From Bacteroidales bacterium (lineage in GTDB: Bacteria; Bacteroidota; Bacteroidia; Bacteroidales; UBA12077): a DNA stretch of 37,716 bases. The translations under genes were made by a program, and so were the position numbers. The stretch lies in contig DAOWGM010000128.1 of assembly GCA_030637515.1 (NCBI GenBank), positions 1 to 37,716 on the forward strand. The letters run 5' to 3'. Under the pieces are notes generated by a model, which was not told where the DNA came from, did not search any database, and saw only the letters and a list, made by a program, of their open reading frames with translations. Below are positions 26,075-33,868 of this stretch, piece by piece (positions within the stretch are counted from its first letter, which is position 1; each line of letters starts with the position of its first letter).

Positions 26075-27442
26075 ATGAATATTCTAATTAAAAACGGAAC
26101 CGTAGTAACATCCACTCAAGCATTTAATTCTGACATATATATTACTGATGGTAAAATAGTTCAATTAAGCGAATCATTAAATATTCTTGAACCCATTGAT
26201 AATACAATTAATGCATCAGGCAAACTCATCTTCCCTGGCGGGATAGATCCGCATGTTCATATGCATTTGCCAACGCCTGCAGGATATTCTGCCGATGATT
26301 TTGAAATAGGAAGTAAAGCTGCTCTTTTAGGAGGAACAACTACCCTGCTCGATTTTGTTACTCCACAAAAAGGACAATCGCTAATTGATGCTTTAATTGA
26401 CAGAAAAGCAGAAGCAGATAATTCTCTTTGTGATTATTCATTCCACGTTAGCCCTGTTGAATGGAATAAAAATACTGAACAAGAAATTACAGATTGTATA
26501 GAATCAGGAATCACTTCTTTTAAAGTGTATATGGCTTATAAAGATAGTATTGGTTTGAAAGATGATGATATTTTAAAGGTTATGCAAATTGTAGGTAAAG
26601 CTGGTGGAATTGTTACGCTGCATTGCGAATTAGGTGACGATATTGATAAGTTTAGAGAGGAATTGGGTCAAATTGGCAAATTAAGCCCTAAATTTCATCC
26701 TGTTTCTCGACCTGACTATACCGAAGCAGATGCTGTAAAAAATGCAATAGAAATGGCTAAAAAAGCTAATTGTCCTATATATATTGTTCATACATCAGCA
26801 GCAGAATCCGTTAAATATATTGAAGAAGCACAAAAATCAGGACAGCAGGTTTATTCAGAAACTTGCCCGCAGTATTTATTACTAAATGATTCTAAATATA
26901 TTGGTGATTTTAAAGACAGTTCTAAGTTTGTAATGAGTCCGCCATTACGTAAAAAGGAAGACCAGAATTCATTGTGGAGTGCCATAAATAAAGGTGTTAT
27001 AAAAACGATTGGAACAGACCACTGCCCTTTTACTCTGGAGCAAAAAGAACAAGGACTTAATGATTTCAGAAAAATACCAAATGGTGCAGGTGGTGTTGAA
27101 CATAGAATGACATTACTTTTTTCGTATGGTGTTTTGCAAAACCGAATTAATTACAATCAGTTTGTTGATATTACTTCAACACAGGCTGCAAAAATATTTG
27201 GTTTATATCCACAGAAAGGAGAAATAGCAGTTGGCTCAGATGCGGATATACTTATTTGGAATCCAAAAACTGAAAGTACAATTTCCGTTGAAAATCATCA
27301 TCAGAATTGCGATTTAGAAATCTACGAAGATGCAAAAACAGTTGGTGTTCCTGAGATTGTTATTTCGAATGGTGAAGTAGTTGTTGAAGACGGAAAGTTA
27401 ATTTCTGATACTAAAGGTAGATTTTTGAAGCGAAATATTTAA
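26075..27442 (+). CDS. hyuA: Dihydropyrimidinase/D-hydantoinase family amidohydrolase HyuA
   Basis: A 455-residue cyclic amidohydrolase. Metal ligands are visible in PGGIDPHVHMHLP, the carboxylated lysine K150 in TSFKVYMAYK, the His of VTLHCELGD, the His of YIVHTSAAES and the Asp of IGTDHCPFT. The family opens hydantoin or dihydropyrimidine rings to N-carbamoyl amino acids. In E. coli hyuA belongs to the same region as ygeW, ygeY and ygfK. In this locus a ureide or hydantoin intermediate of purine breakdown is the likely substrate (inference). It sits only eight bases after a lipoprotein gene and is followed by dispersed repeats. Confidence 0.92.
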   Translation: MNILIKNGTVVTSTQAFNSDIYITDGKIVQLSESLNILEPIDNTINASGKLIFPGGIDPHVHMHLPTPAGYSADDFEIGSKAALLGGTTTLLDFVTPQKGQSLIDALIDRKAEADNSLCDYSFHVSPVEWNKNTEQEITDCIESGITSFKVYMAYKDSIGLKDDDILKVMQIVGKAGGIVTLHCELGDDIDKFREELGQIGKLSPKFHPVSRPDYTEADAVKNAIEMAKKANCPIYIVHTSAAESVKYIEEAQKSGQQVYSETCPQYLLLNDSKYIGDFKDSSKFVMSPPLRKKEDQNSLWSAINKGVIKTIGTDHCPFTLEQKEQGLNDFRKIPNGAGGVEHRMTLLFSYGVLQNRINYNQFVDITSTQAAKIFGLYPQKGEIAVGSDADILIWNPKTESTISVENHHQNCDLEIYEDAKTVGVPEIVISNGEVVVEDGKLISDTKGRFLKRNI

Positions 27443-27448
27443 TTCGAT

Positions 27449-27516
27449 TGTCATGCTGAACGTTAGTGAAGCATCTATATTAACATTTTAGATTCTTCGT
27501 TACACTCAGAATGACA
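27449..27516. repeat. Dispersed palindromic repeat, copy C1 (two half-units)
   Basis: TGTCATGCTGA..GAAGCATCT at 27449-27476 faces AGATTCTTC..AGAATGACA at 27490-27516. It follows the hyuA stop by six bases and may terminate it. Confidence 0.8.
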
Positions 27517-27550
27517 ATAAAACTATAATCCAAAACAAAATCGAAGATTT

Positions 27551-27577
27551 TGTCATTCTGAGCAACGCGAAGAATCT
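27551..27577. repeat. Dispersed repeat half-unit, left flank of the GIY-YIG gene
   Basis: TGTCATTCTGA..AAGAATCT ends four bases from the stop codon of the GIY-YIG gene. It is inverted relative to the half-unit at 27882. Confidence 0.8.
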
Positions 27578-27581
27578 CTAA

Positions 27582-27878
27582 CTAATCAACATCATCATTC
27601 AAAAATCGCCATTCAGGATTAAAATCTAAAATAAGCTTTTCTTTTTTTGATCTATTCCAGCCTTTTATTTCCTTTTCACGTTTTATAGCGTGCTCAATTA
27701 ATTGAAATCGTTCATAGTAAACCAAATAGGAACAATTATACTTTCCTGCAAAAGTATCCTTCGCTCCTTTTGCATCTTCTTGGTGTTCGTATAATCTTCT
27801 TTTTAGGTTATTGGTAACACCGGTATATAAAACTGTTTTGTTCTTATTTGTAAGAATGTATGTAAAATAATTCTGCAT
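27582..27878 (-). CDS. Small GIY-YIG nuclease-family protein
   Basis: A 98-residue single-domain protein. The motif appears as YFTYILTNKNKTVLYTGVTN, the conserved Arg is in NNLKRRLYEHQ, and the catalytic-type Glu is in RFQLIEHAIKREKEIKGW. This fits the stand-alone GIY-YIG (YhbQ-like) family, whose cellular role is mostly unknown. The gene is bracketed by inverted half-units of the dispersed repeat, four and three bases from its ends. That gives it the look of a small mobile cassette. It is unlikely to take part in purine metabolism. Confidence 0.88.
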   Translation of the reverse strand: MQNYFTYILTNKNKTVLYTGVTNNLKRRLYEHQEDAKGAKDTFAGKYNCSYLVYYERFQLIEHAIKREKEIKGWNRSKKEKLILDFNPEWRFLNDDVD

Positions 27879-27881
27879 TAT

Positions 27882-27904
27882 AGATTCTTCACTATGTTCC
27901 GAAT
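27882..27904. repeat. Dispersed repeat half-unit, right flank of the GIY-YIG gene
   Basis: AGATTCTTC..CCGAAT is a degenerate unit with the same length and ends as the left flank at 27551 but in opposite orientation. It starts three bases before the ATG of the GIY-YIG gene (minus strand). Confidence 0.65.
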
Positions 27905-27963
27905 AATTTACTAAGTTACTTCAAAATAGAAATAAAACTACATATAACAGTGTCAAAACTACG

Positions 27964-28045
27964 TGTCATTCTGAGTGAAACGAAGAATCTATTCAAATAT
28001 GTGGTTATAAAAAAAGAAAGATTCTTCACTTCGTTCAGAATGACA
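27964..28045. repeat. Dispersed palindromic repeat, copy D (two half-units)
   Basis: TGTCATTCTGA..AAGAATCT at 27964-27990 faces AGATTCTTC..AGAATGACA at 28019-28045. It lies downstream of the minus-strand oxidoreductase and upstream of the GIY-YIG gene. Confidence 0.85.
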
Positions 28046-28068
28046 ACCGGATAAGGTTAGTACGAAAA

Positions 28069-28731
28069 TTACACTTTTGCTAATTTCACAATATCTTTTA
28101 CTTCCAATACTTTCTTATCATATCCTTTTGTAACAACATTTATCATTGCCAAACCTAATTCTTGTAATGATAAAACGTATTTTGGAAACAATACTCTAAA
28201 TATTGGTAATAAAGGTTTCATCACCTTATACGATGTATAGGTATTTTTTAATCCTTTGGTTGGAGTAATTACTCCCGGTCGAAAAGCAAATCCTGCTTTT
28301 ACAGTTAGCTTTATTAAATCATTTTCAGTCTTACCTTTTACTCTTGCCCACATGATTCTACCTTTTTCAGTTGAATCAGTTCCAGCACCTGAAACATAAG
28401 TCAAGGTTATCTCTGGATTTAACTTAGCTAAAGATTTAGCTAATGCCATTGTTAAATCATATGTCAAGTATCGAAACTTTTCTTCTTTCATTCCGACTGA
28501 CGATACGCCCATACAAAGAAAAGCTGCATTGTATCCGGACAATTCATTCTCAATACTTCCAAAATCAGAAAAATCTGAGTGAATAATCTCTTTCAATTTA
28601 GGATGTTGAACATTACAAGTTCTTCTGTTTATTACTAAAACAGACTCAACTTCAGGATGATTAAGGCATTCGTGCAGAACACCTTCACCAACCATACCTG
28701 TTGAACCAGTTATTATTGCTTTTATTTTCAT
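28069..28731 (-). CDS. NAD(P)-binding Rossmann protein (TIP30/HTATIP2-like epimerase family)
   Basis: A 220-residue atypical short-chain dehydrogenase. The nucleotide-binding loop is AIITGSTGMVGEGVLHE at the N-terminus. VLVINRR follows at the end of strand 2, the active-site-like segment is YVSGAGTDSTEKG..WARVKGKTEN, and the C-terminal part holds FRPGVITP. The family resembles HTATIP2/YbjT-type oxidoreductases of unclear substrate. It lies on the minus strand downstream of the SDR and TetR genes, but 209 bases containing a dispersed repeat separate them, so a common transcript is uncertain. Confidence 0.8.
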   Translation of the reverse strand: MKIKAIITGSTGMVGEGVLHECLNHPEVESVLVINRRTCNVQHPKLKEIIHSDFSDFGSIENELSGYNAAFLCMGVSSVGMKEEKFRYLTYDLTMALAKSLAKLNPEITLTYVSGAGTDSTEKGRIMWARVKGKTENDLIKLTVKAGFAFRPGVITPTKGLKNTYTSYKVMKPLLPIFRVLFPKYVLSLQELGLAMINVVTKGYDKKVLEVKDIVKLAKV

Positions 28732-28778
28732 ATAATTAATATTATTTTAATTTGATATAACACATTTTTTTAACAAAA

Positions 28779-28844
28779 ACACTTCGACAAGCTCAGTGTG
28801 ACAATTAGTATAAGAAAGGTGTCATGCTGAGTTTATCGAAGTAT
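28779..28844. repeat. Dispersed palindromic repeat, copy E (divergent subtype)
   Basis: ACACTTCGACAAGCTCAGTG.. at 28779-28803 faces TGTCATGCTGA..CGAAGTAT at 28820-28844. It belongs to the same family as copies A-D but is a different sequence subtype. Confidence 0.7.
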
Positions 28845-28940
28845 AGACAACTTTCAAAATATTGAATAGGCACTATAATCTTATATTCAATTTTGGCTAT
28901 CTCATGTTTAATTATTCTATCAGGTTACAATAATTCTTAA

Positions 28941-29720
28941 TTACTTAATTTTCTGCATATTCCTCACCTGTTTTAGAACCATTTTACGTGGACTTAATGG
29001 AATAAAAGCCATCATTAATCTTTGAGAGAAATTTACTCCAGCAATTTTATTCAATTTACCTTTCATCATACTTTTGTAACCATCTTCGGCAACCATCTTT
29101 GCACTATAAGTATTAACAAAAAGATTTGTTTTATCCATTCCCGAAACTTTTCCAAACTCGGTTTCGGTTGCCCCAGGTAACAACGCAGTAACCGTAACAT
29201 TCGTATCATGTAATTCTTCTGCAATTGCATTGCTAAATGATGTAACATAAGCTTTTGTTGCAAAGTATACAGCTTGTAATGGACCTGGCATTAAACTGGC
29301 TGTTGACGATACATTTAATATTCTTCCTCTATTTTTTTGAACAAAATCAGGCAAAAATATTCTGGTTAAAGATGTTAATGCCATAATATTTAGATTAATC
29401 ATAGCTTCATCTTGGTTCCATTCTCTTTCATGAAATTTACCTAAGCCACCAAAACCTGCATTATTTATCAAAAATTCAATATTGATACCAGCTTGTTTTA
29501 TTTCATTGTATATCTCCTGTGGTGCTTCTGGTTTAGTTAAATCTTTTACAATTATTTTAACTTGAACTCCGTATTTACTTTCAATTTCTTTCTTTAATGA
29601 TTCCAACTCTGCCTGACGACGAGCTACAATTACTAAATTTCCTTTTTCAGCTGCATGTATAAATGCTAACTCTCTTCCAATTCCACTGGATGCTCCAGTT
29701 ATTAATGCTACATTTTTCAT
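28941..29720 (-). CDS. Short-chain dehydrogenase/reductase (SDR)
   Basis: A 259-residue classical SDR. GASSGIGRE near residue 9 binds NAD(P), NNAGFGG is the NNAG structural motif, and the catalytic residues are the Ser of NVSSTAS and the Tyr and Lys of VYFATKAY. Substrate unknown. An arginine pair after the second beta strand (IVARRQAEL) favours NADP. It lies 69 bases downstream of the tetR stop on the same strand. A perfect copy of the tetR operator sequence is 33-49 bases before its ATG, so the repressor almost certainly controls it. It belongs to a passenger block rather than to purine breakdown. Confidence 0.9.
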   Translation of the reverse strand: MKNVALITGASSGIGRELAFIHAAEKGNLVIVARRQAELESLKKEIESKYGVQVKIIVKDLTKPEAPQEIYNEIKQAGINIEFLINNAGFGGLGKFHEREWNQDEAMINLNIMALTSLTRIFLPDFVQKNRGRILNVSSTASLMPGPLQAVYFATKAYVTSFSNAIAEELHDTNVTVTALLPGATETEFGKVSGMDKTNLFVNTYSAKMVAEDGYKSMMKGKLNKIAGVNFSQRLMMAFIPLSPRKMVLKQVRNMQKIK

Positions 29721-29752
29721 CTTTTTATATTTATTTAGTATTATTATTTTAC

Positions 29753-29769
29753 TGATTGACTAATCACTC
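29753..29769. promoter_or_regulatory. TetR-family operator upstream of the SDR gene
   Basis: TGATTGACTAATCACTC is identical to the sequence upstream of tetR at 30357. The core TGATT-GACT-AATCA is a perfect palindrome apart from the four-base spacer. Confidence 0.7.
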
Positions 29770-29789
29770 TATTTGTTATGTAAATTTTT

Positions 29790-30353
29790 TTAGTTCTTTT
29801 TTAATATATCGTAAAACAAATTAAAAGCTATGTTCATGAATTCTGAATCATGATACTTCTCAGGATTTACAACCAAATACTGTATCATACCAAATAGCTG
29901 TTGAGTTGCTATATTGTAAATTAATTCTACAGGAATTTCTTTAATTTCATGATTGTTGATTCCTTCCTGAATTAGATCTGTATATACCTCTTTTATCTTA
30001 TCAACTTCTTCCTGAGTATTGCTTGTTATGTATGGTGAGTACATGTATTGCTGAATAAAAAAGATCTTCTGTGGATTTGTCATAGCCCAATGGATTGTTT
30101 TAGACCATAAATATTCCAACTTCAATTTTAATGATTCAATCTTTTCAATTCCTTTAGTTGATTCTTCAACCATTTCGTTCTTTACTTTTAAGTAAAGATT
30201 ATTAATTAAATCTTCTTTGGTTTTGAAATAATGGAATAAAGTACCATTTGCTACTCCAGCTGTTTTTGCAATTTCGCTGGTTGGAGTACCATGAAAACCC
30301 TTTGTTGTGAACAAACTTAAGGCAGCTTCGAATATTTTATCTACTTTCTCCAT
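29790..30353 (-). CDS. TetR/AcrR family transcriptional repressor
   Basis: A 187-residue regulator. The N-terminal HTH is MEKVDKIFEAALSLFTTKGF, then TSEIAKTAGVANGTLFHYFKTKEDL. The C-terminal ligand domain (residues about 60-187) is not diagnostic. I start it at the ATG at 30353. A longer frame to 30389 exists, but it would place the promoter and operator inside the coding region. A consensus promoter overlaps the next few bases, and the operator sits between it and the ATG, so the gene should repress itself. The second operator copy points to the SDR gene as its target. Confidence 0.9.
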   Translation of the reverse strand: MEKVDKIFEAALSLFTTKGFHGTPTSEIAKTAGVANGTLFHYFKTKEDLINNLYLKVKNEMVEESTKGIEKIESLKLKLEYLWSKTIHWAMTNPQKIFFIQQYMYSPYITSNTQEEVDKIKEVYTDLIQEGINNHEIKEIPVELIYNIATQQLFGMIQYLVVNPEKYHDSEFMNIAFNLFYDILKKN

Positions 30354-30356
30354 TAT

Positions 30357-30373
30357 TGATTGACTAATCACTC
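30357..30373. promoter_or_regulatory. TetR-family operator in the tetR leader
   Basis: TGATTGACTAATCACTC lies between the -7 element and the ATG of tetR, three bases from the start codon. The identical 17 bases occur upstream of the SDR gene. Confidence 0.72.
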
Positions 30374-30375
30374 CA

Positions 30376-30406
30376 CAAAAGTACAACAATTGTTTTATTA
30401 TGCAAA
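30376..30406 (-). promoter_or_regulatory. Promoter of tetR
   Basis: On the minus strand TTTG (30406-30403), 19 bases, then TACTTTTG (30383-30376) match the Bacteroidetes -33/-7 consensus exactly. The operator directly follows. Confidence 0.78.
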
Positions 30407-30618
30407 TTTTTAATGAAAATAATAAAATTGAACTACTCCTATCTTAATAATTTCTTATTCAACAACCCACTATTATTAAACTTGAGCAAGATTGCTGTAA
30501 ATAATATATCCATCTACTTTGAAAGAAAATTTCTCTTAGTATTTCATATTCAATCAAGCAATTGAATCTAATTTTCACTAATTTGCAATTATACATTTTA
30601 GGAACAAAAATATAAGCT

Positions 30619-31458
30619 ATGAATATTATTGAATCAAAAAAAAACAAACTTAAAGCAAAGAGAATCTTCCTTACAAAAGGATCGTGCTCAAATACCTTCT
30701 TCTATATACTCAATAGAGAATTTGGACATCCAAAACCAAATGAGGAAAGAGCTATTGATCCAATGGCAGGCGGAATACTTCAAGCAGGTTACCAATGTGG
30801 TATGTTATGGGGAGCTTCAATGGCATTAGGCGCTGAAGCATACCGACGCAATAATAAAGATCTTAGCAAAGCTACTGCAGTTGCCATTAGAGCAACTCAA
30901 CATATAATGGAATCCTTTAAAAACAGAACAAAATGTATTGATTGTGAGGATTTTACAAAAACAGACTTTAAAAATAAATGGAGTTTTGCAAAATACATGT
31001 TCTCCGGTAAATTTTATTCATGTTTTAAATTAGCAGAAAATTGGGCGCCAGAAGCAATACAGGCTGCACACGAAGGATTATCCTTATCAGATTATGAAAT
31101 ATCGGAACCTACAATTAGCTGTGCATCTGAAACATTAAAAAAAATGAGTGCAAGTGATGAAGAAATTATTATGGTAGCAGGATTTGCTGGTGGTATGGGA
31201 CTAAGTGGTGATGGTTGTGGTGCTTTAGCTGCTGCTATATGGAAGACAATTTTAGAGTTGGTGAAAAAAGACGAATGGAAATCTACTCTACAGGACCCAG
31301 ATTCAAATAAAGTTCTAAATCGTTTTTTCGAAGCAAGTAATTATAAAATAGAATGTTATGAGATATGTGGCAAGCGTTTTAATTCAAGAGAAGAACACTC
31401 TGAATTTATAAAGAATGGTGGTTGCGAAAAACTAATCGAAGTTCTCGCACAAACATAA
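30619..31458 (+). CDS. Tandem C_GCAxxG_C_C-type redox-protein family member, ten cysteines
   Basis: A 279-residue soluble protein made of two similar halves. Half one has C23 (KGSCSNTFF), C60 (GYQCGMLWGASMALG), C106, C109 and C135. Half two has C168 (ISCASETL), C200 (GDGCGALAAAIWK), C246, C250 and C269. Cys spacing (37, 46, 3, 26 against 32, 46, 4, 19) and the GG..G.CG..W.A.. helix recur. This is the pattern of the C_GCAxxG_C_C family of putative redox or metal-binding proteins, which usually have one copy. Function is unknown. It lies convergent to ygeW behind a shared terminator and may provide electrons or hold a metal or Fe-S cluster for the locus (inference). Confidence 0.75.
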   Translation: MNIIESKKNKLKAKRIFLTKGSCSNTFFYILNREFGHPKPNEERAIDPMAGGILQAGYQCGMLWGASMALGAEAYRRNNKDLSKATAVAIRATQHIMESFKNRTKCIDCEDFTKTDFKNKWSFAKYMFSGKFYSCFKLAENWAPEAIQAAHEGLSLSDYEISEPTISCASETLKKMSASDEEIIMVAGFAGGMGLSGDGCGALAAAIWKTILELVKKDEWKSTLQDPDSNKVLNRFFEASNYKIECYEICGKRFNSREEHSEFIKNGGCEKLIEVLAQT

Positions 31459-31493
31459 AAAAGAGAGTAGGTTATAAACCTACTCTCTTTTTA
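31457..31493. terminator. Bidirectional terminator overlapping the ygeW stop codon
   Basis: AGAGAGTAGGTT (31462-31473) pairs with AACCTACTCTCT (31477-31488) around a three-base loop. A runs on the left and T runs on the right make it work both ways. The ygeW stop (31472-31474, minus strand) lies at the tip of the stem and loop. Confidence 0.9.
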
Positions 31494-32659
31494 TCCCTTT
31501 TAAGGATTTTATCTAACACTTCGTTTGGCTTTTCAAATTTGTTGGTAAACATCATTGCAGCAATAATATATGGTTTAAAGCCTGCTTCCAAATAAGTTTT
31601 TATTCTATATTTCTCAAATACATCACCATCAACTTCACCTTCTTTACAAGAAACACCGCTAATATCGGCAGGTAAACAGTGCATATACAAAGCATCCTGA
31701 TTTTTAGTTAATTTCTTTTTTTCTTCGTCGTATTCCCAATCTTTATATTTAGCGTTATTTGCTAAACAAGTCTGTTCAAGAGCTTTTAAACCTTCTGTAT
31801 CTTTATTTTTCAACAACTCTGTTCTTTGTTGCATAATATGAAATGGAGCCCAACTTTTTGGATATACAATATCAGCATCTTTTACTGCCTCTTCCATCGA
31901 ATGACTTATTTTGAATGATCCACCACTTTCCTCTGAATTCTTTTTAGCAATCTCTACAATCTCTGGAATCAAGTCATATCCTTCAGGATAAGCTAATTCA
32001 ATATCCATTCCGTAACGAGACATTAAACCAATTATACCTTGTGGTACTGATAATGGTTTTCCATAACTTGGCGAATAAGCCCAGCTCATTACAATCTTTT
32101 TACCTTTTAGATTCTCTAATGAACCAAACTCCTTTTGCAAATGCATTAAATCTGCCATCGATTGTGTTGGATGATCCTGATCACACTGTAAATTTACAAT
32201 TCCGGGACGTTCAGGCAATACTCCCTTTTCAAATCCTTCGTCTAAAGCATCTCCTACTTCACGCATGTATTTATTTCCTTCACCAAGATACATATCATCA
32301 CGAATTCCAATAAAATCCGAAAGAAAAGAAATCATATTTGCTGTTTCACGAACAGTTTCTCCGTGTGCAATTTGTGATTTTTGCTCGTCTAAATCCTGAA
32401 CAGCACAACCTAATAAGTTACTTGCCGATGCATATGAAAATCGTGTACGGGTTGAGTTATCACGGAAATTTGAAATTGCTAATCCTGAATCAAAAACACT
32501 TGGAGAAATATTATTATCTCTCATTTCTTTTAAAATCTCAGCAACTTCCAATATCCCTTTTAAATCATCTTTACTTTTTTCCCAGGTTAGTAAGAAGTCT
32601 TTTTTGTAAAGATCAGTTTTTAACTGACCCAGCTTGTTAATCTTATCTTGTAAACTCAT
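31472..32659 (-). CDS. ygeW: Knotted carbamoyltransferase YgeW
   Basis: A 395-residue aspartate/ornithine-carbamoyltransferase superfamily member of the YgeW type. The carbamoyl-phosphate loop is DNSTRTRFSYASA; further motifs are HGETVRETANM, DQDHPTQSMADLMHL (HPTQ) and MHCLPADISG (HCLP). E. coli YgeW has a trefoil knot and is regarded as a catabolic transcarbamylase of unsettled substrate. In the purine locus it would transfer the carbamoyl group of a ureido-amino acid to phosphate. It is 21 bases behind ygeY, so the two form one minus-strand operon. A carbamate kinase to use the product is not in the window. Confidence 0.94.
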   Translation of the reverse strand: MSLQDKINKLGQLKTDLYKKDFLLTWEKSKDDLKGILEVAEILKEMRDNNISPSVFDSGLAISNFRDNSTRTRFSYASASNLLGCAVQDLDEQKSQIAHGETVRETANMISFLSDFIGIRDDMYLGEGNKYMREVGDALDEGFEKGVLPERPGIVNLQCDQDHPTQSMADLMHLQKEFGSLENLKGKKIVMSWAYSPSYGKPLSVPQGIIGLMSRYGMDIELAYPEGYDLIPEIVEIAKKNSEESGGSFKISHSMEEAVKDADIVYPKSWAPFHIMQQRTELLKNKDTEGLKALEQTCLANNAKYKDWEYDEEKKKLTKNQDALYMHCLPADISGVSCKEGEVDGDVFEKYRIKTYLEAGFKPYIIAAMMFTNKFEKPNEVLDKILKRDKKRVGL

Positions 32660-32680
32660 ATGTTTTCTTTTTCAAAATTA

Positions 32681-33868
32681 TTAAATCTCGTAAGCAAAAG
32701 CAGCATAAAATGAAGCTGCTATAACTAAATCATCAATAGCTACTTTCTCGTTTGGAGCATGTGCTAAAACTTCATTTCCAGGACCAAAACCAATTGTTGG
32801 AATTCCATAAACACCATTGGTCATAATTCCATTTGTAGAGAATGTCCATTTATCAATTTTAACATCTTTATTGAATAGATTTTTAAATGTACGAACACCT
32901 GTTTGAACTACTTCGTGATCTTCAGGCATTTTCCAAGTCGGATAATATTTCTCCATTCCGTACTCTAAACCAGTATATGAAGTTTCTAAATAATCAAGAA
33001 CTTCAACTTTTGCGTTCATTCCTTTTATTAACTCTTCAATTTCTGCAACAGCAGATTCTTTGGTTTCGCCCCAAGTTAAACGACGATCCAAATGAATACG
33101 TGCATAATCGGAAACAGCACAAAGCGAAGGACTTCCAGAAATAACCTCTGAAATTGTAATACTTCCTTTACCTAAGAACTCATCAAATTTTAATCTTTCG
33201 TGCAATTGCTCAATCTCTAAAGCAGTTTTAGAAGCCATGTAAATAGCATTCTTTCCACGTTCCGGAGCCGAACCATGCGATGAAACACCATAAAAATGTA
33301 CGTGCATTTCCATACGTCCACGATGTCCACGATATATATTTAAATTAGTAGGCTCTGTACTAATTACAAAGTCTGGTTTTATTTTATCTTCTTCAACAAT
33401 ATATTTCCAACATAAACCATCACAATCTTCTTCAATTACACTTCCAACGAAATATATGGTAAGATCTTTATCGAAACCTAATTCTTTTAATATTCTACCT
33501 GTAGTAACAAATGCAGCTGGTCCACCTTCCTGATCAACAGTTCCACGACCGTGAACAAAACCATCTTTAATTTCACCACCAAGCGGATCAAAATCCCAGT
33601 TGTCCATATTTCCCATATCAACAGTATCCATATGACCATCGATTGCAAGAACCTTTTTTCCATTCCCTATTCTACCAATCACATTTCCTAAACCATCAAT
33701 GTATACTTCATCAAAGCCAGCTTCTTCCATCTGTCTTTTAAGTTCTAACTGAACTTCTTTTTCACCTAAGCTTAATGATTTGATTTGCACTAATTTTGAT
33801 AAGTTCTCTGCAGTATAATCGCGATACTTCTCTGATAATTCGTTAATTTTTTGAAAGATATTTTCCAT
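32681..33868 (-). CDS. ygeY: YgeY-type M20 family hydrolase
   Basis: A 395-residue zinc-dependent M20 amidohydrolase/deacetylase. Ligands and catalytic residues appear in AIDGHMDTVDMGN (His, Asp), GRGTVDQEGGPAAF (Asp), SVIEEDCDG (Glu-Glu), STEPTNLNIYRGHRG (Glu) and EVLAHAPNEKV (His). The pattern and the neighbour ygeW fit the YgeY family, called selenium-metabolism-linked hydrolase in annotation systems. It probably cleaves an amide or ureide bond in the purine-breakdown pathway; the real substrate is uncertain. It is the first gene of the ygeY-ygeW operon and divergent from xdhC across 267 bases. Confidence 0.93.
   Translation of the reverse strand: MENIFQKINELSEKYRDYTAENLSKLVQIKSLSLGEKEVQLELKRQMEEAGFDEVYIDGLGNVIGRIGNGKKVLAIDGHMDTVDMGNMDNWDFDPLGGEIKDGFVHGRGTVDQEGGPAAFVTTGRILKELGFDKDLTIYFVGSVIEEDCDGLCWKYIVEEDKIKPDFVISTEPTNLNIYRGHRGRMEMHVHFYGVSSHGSAPERGKNAIYMASKTALEIEQLHERLKFDEFLGKGSITISEVISGSPSLCAVSDYARIHLDRRLTWGETKESAVAEIEELIKGMNAKVEVLDYLETSYTGLEYGMEKYYPTWKMPEDHEVVQTGVRTFKNLFNKDVKIDKWTFSTNGIMTNGVYGIPTIGFGPGNEVLAHAPNEKVAIDDLVIAASFYAAFAYEI

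Noticed and set aside
27582-27878. Homing endonuclease inside an intron
   Set aside because: The gene lies between complete genes and no split gene or intron structure surrounds it.
21367-28844. CRISPR array
   Set aside because: Repeats are palindromic, alternate in orientation and lack regular spacers.
30354-30389. N-terminal extension of the TetR protein to 30389
   Set aside because: It would overlap a perfect promoter and operator; ATG 30353 starts directly at the conserved helix-turn-helix.
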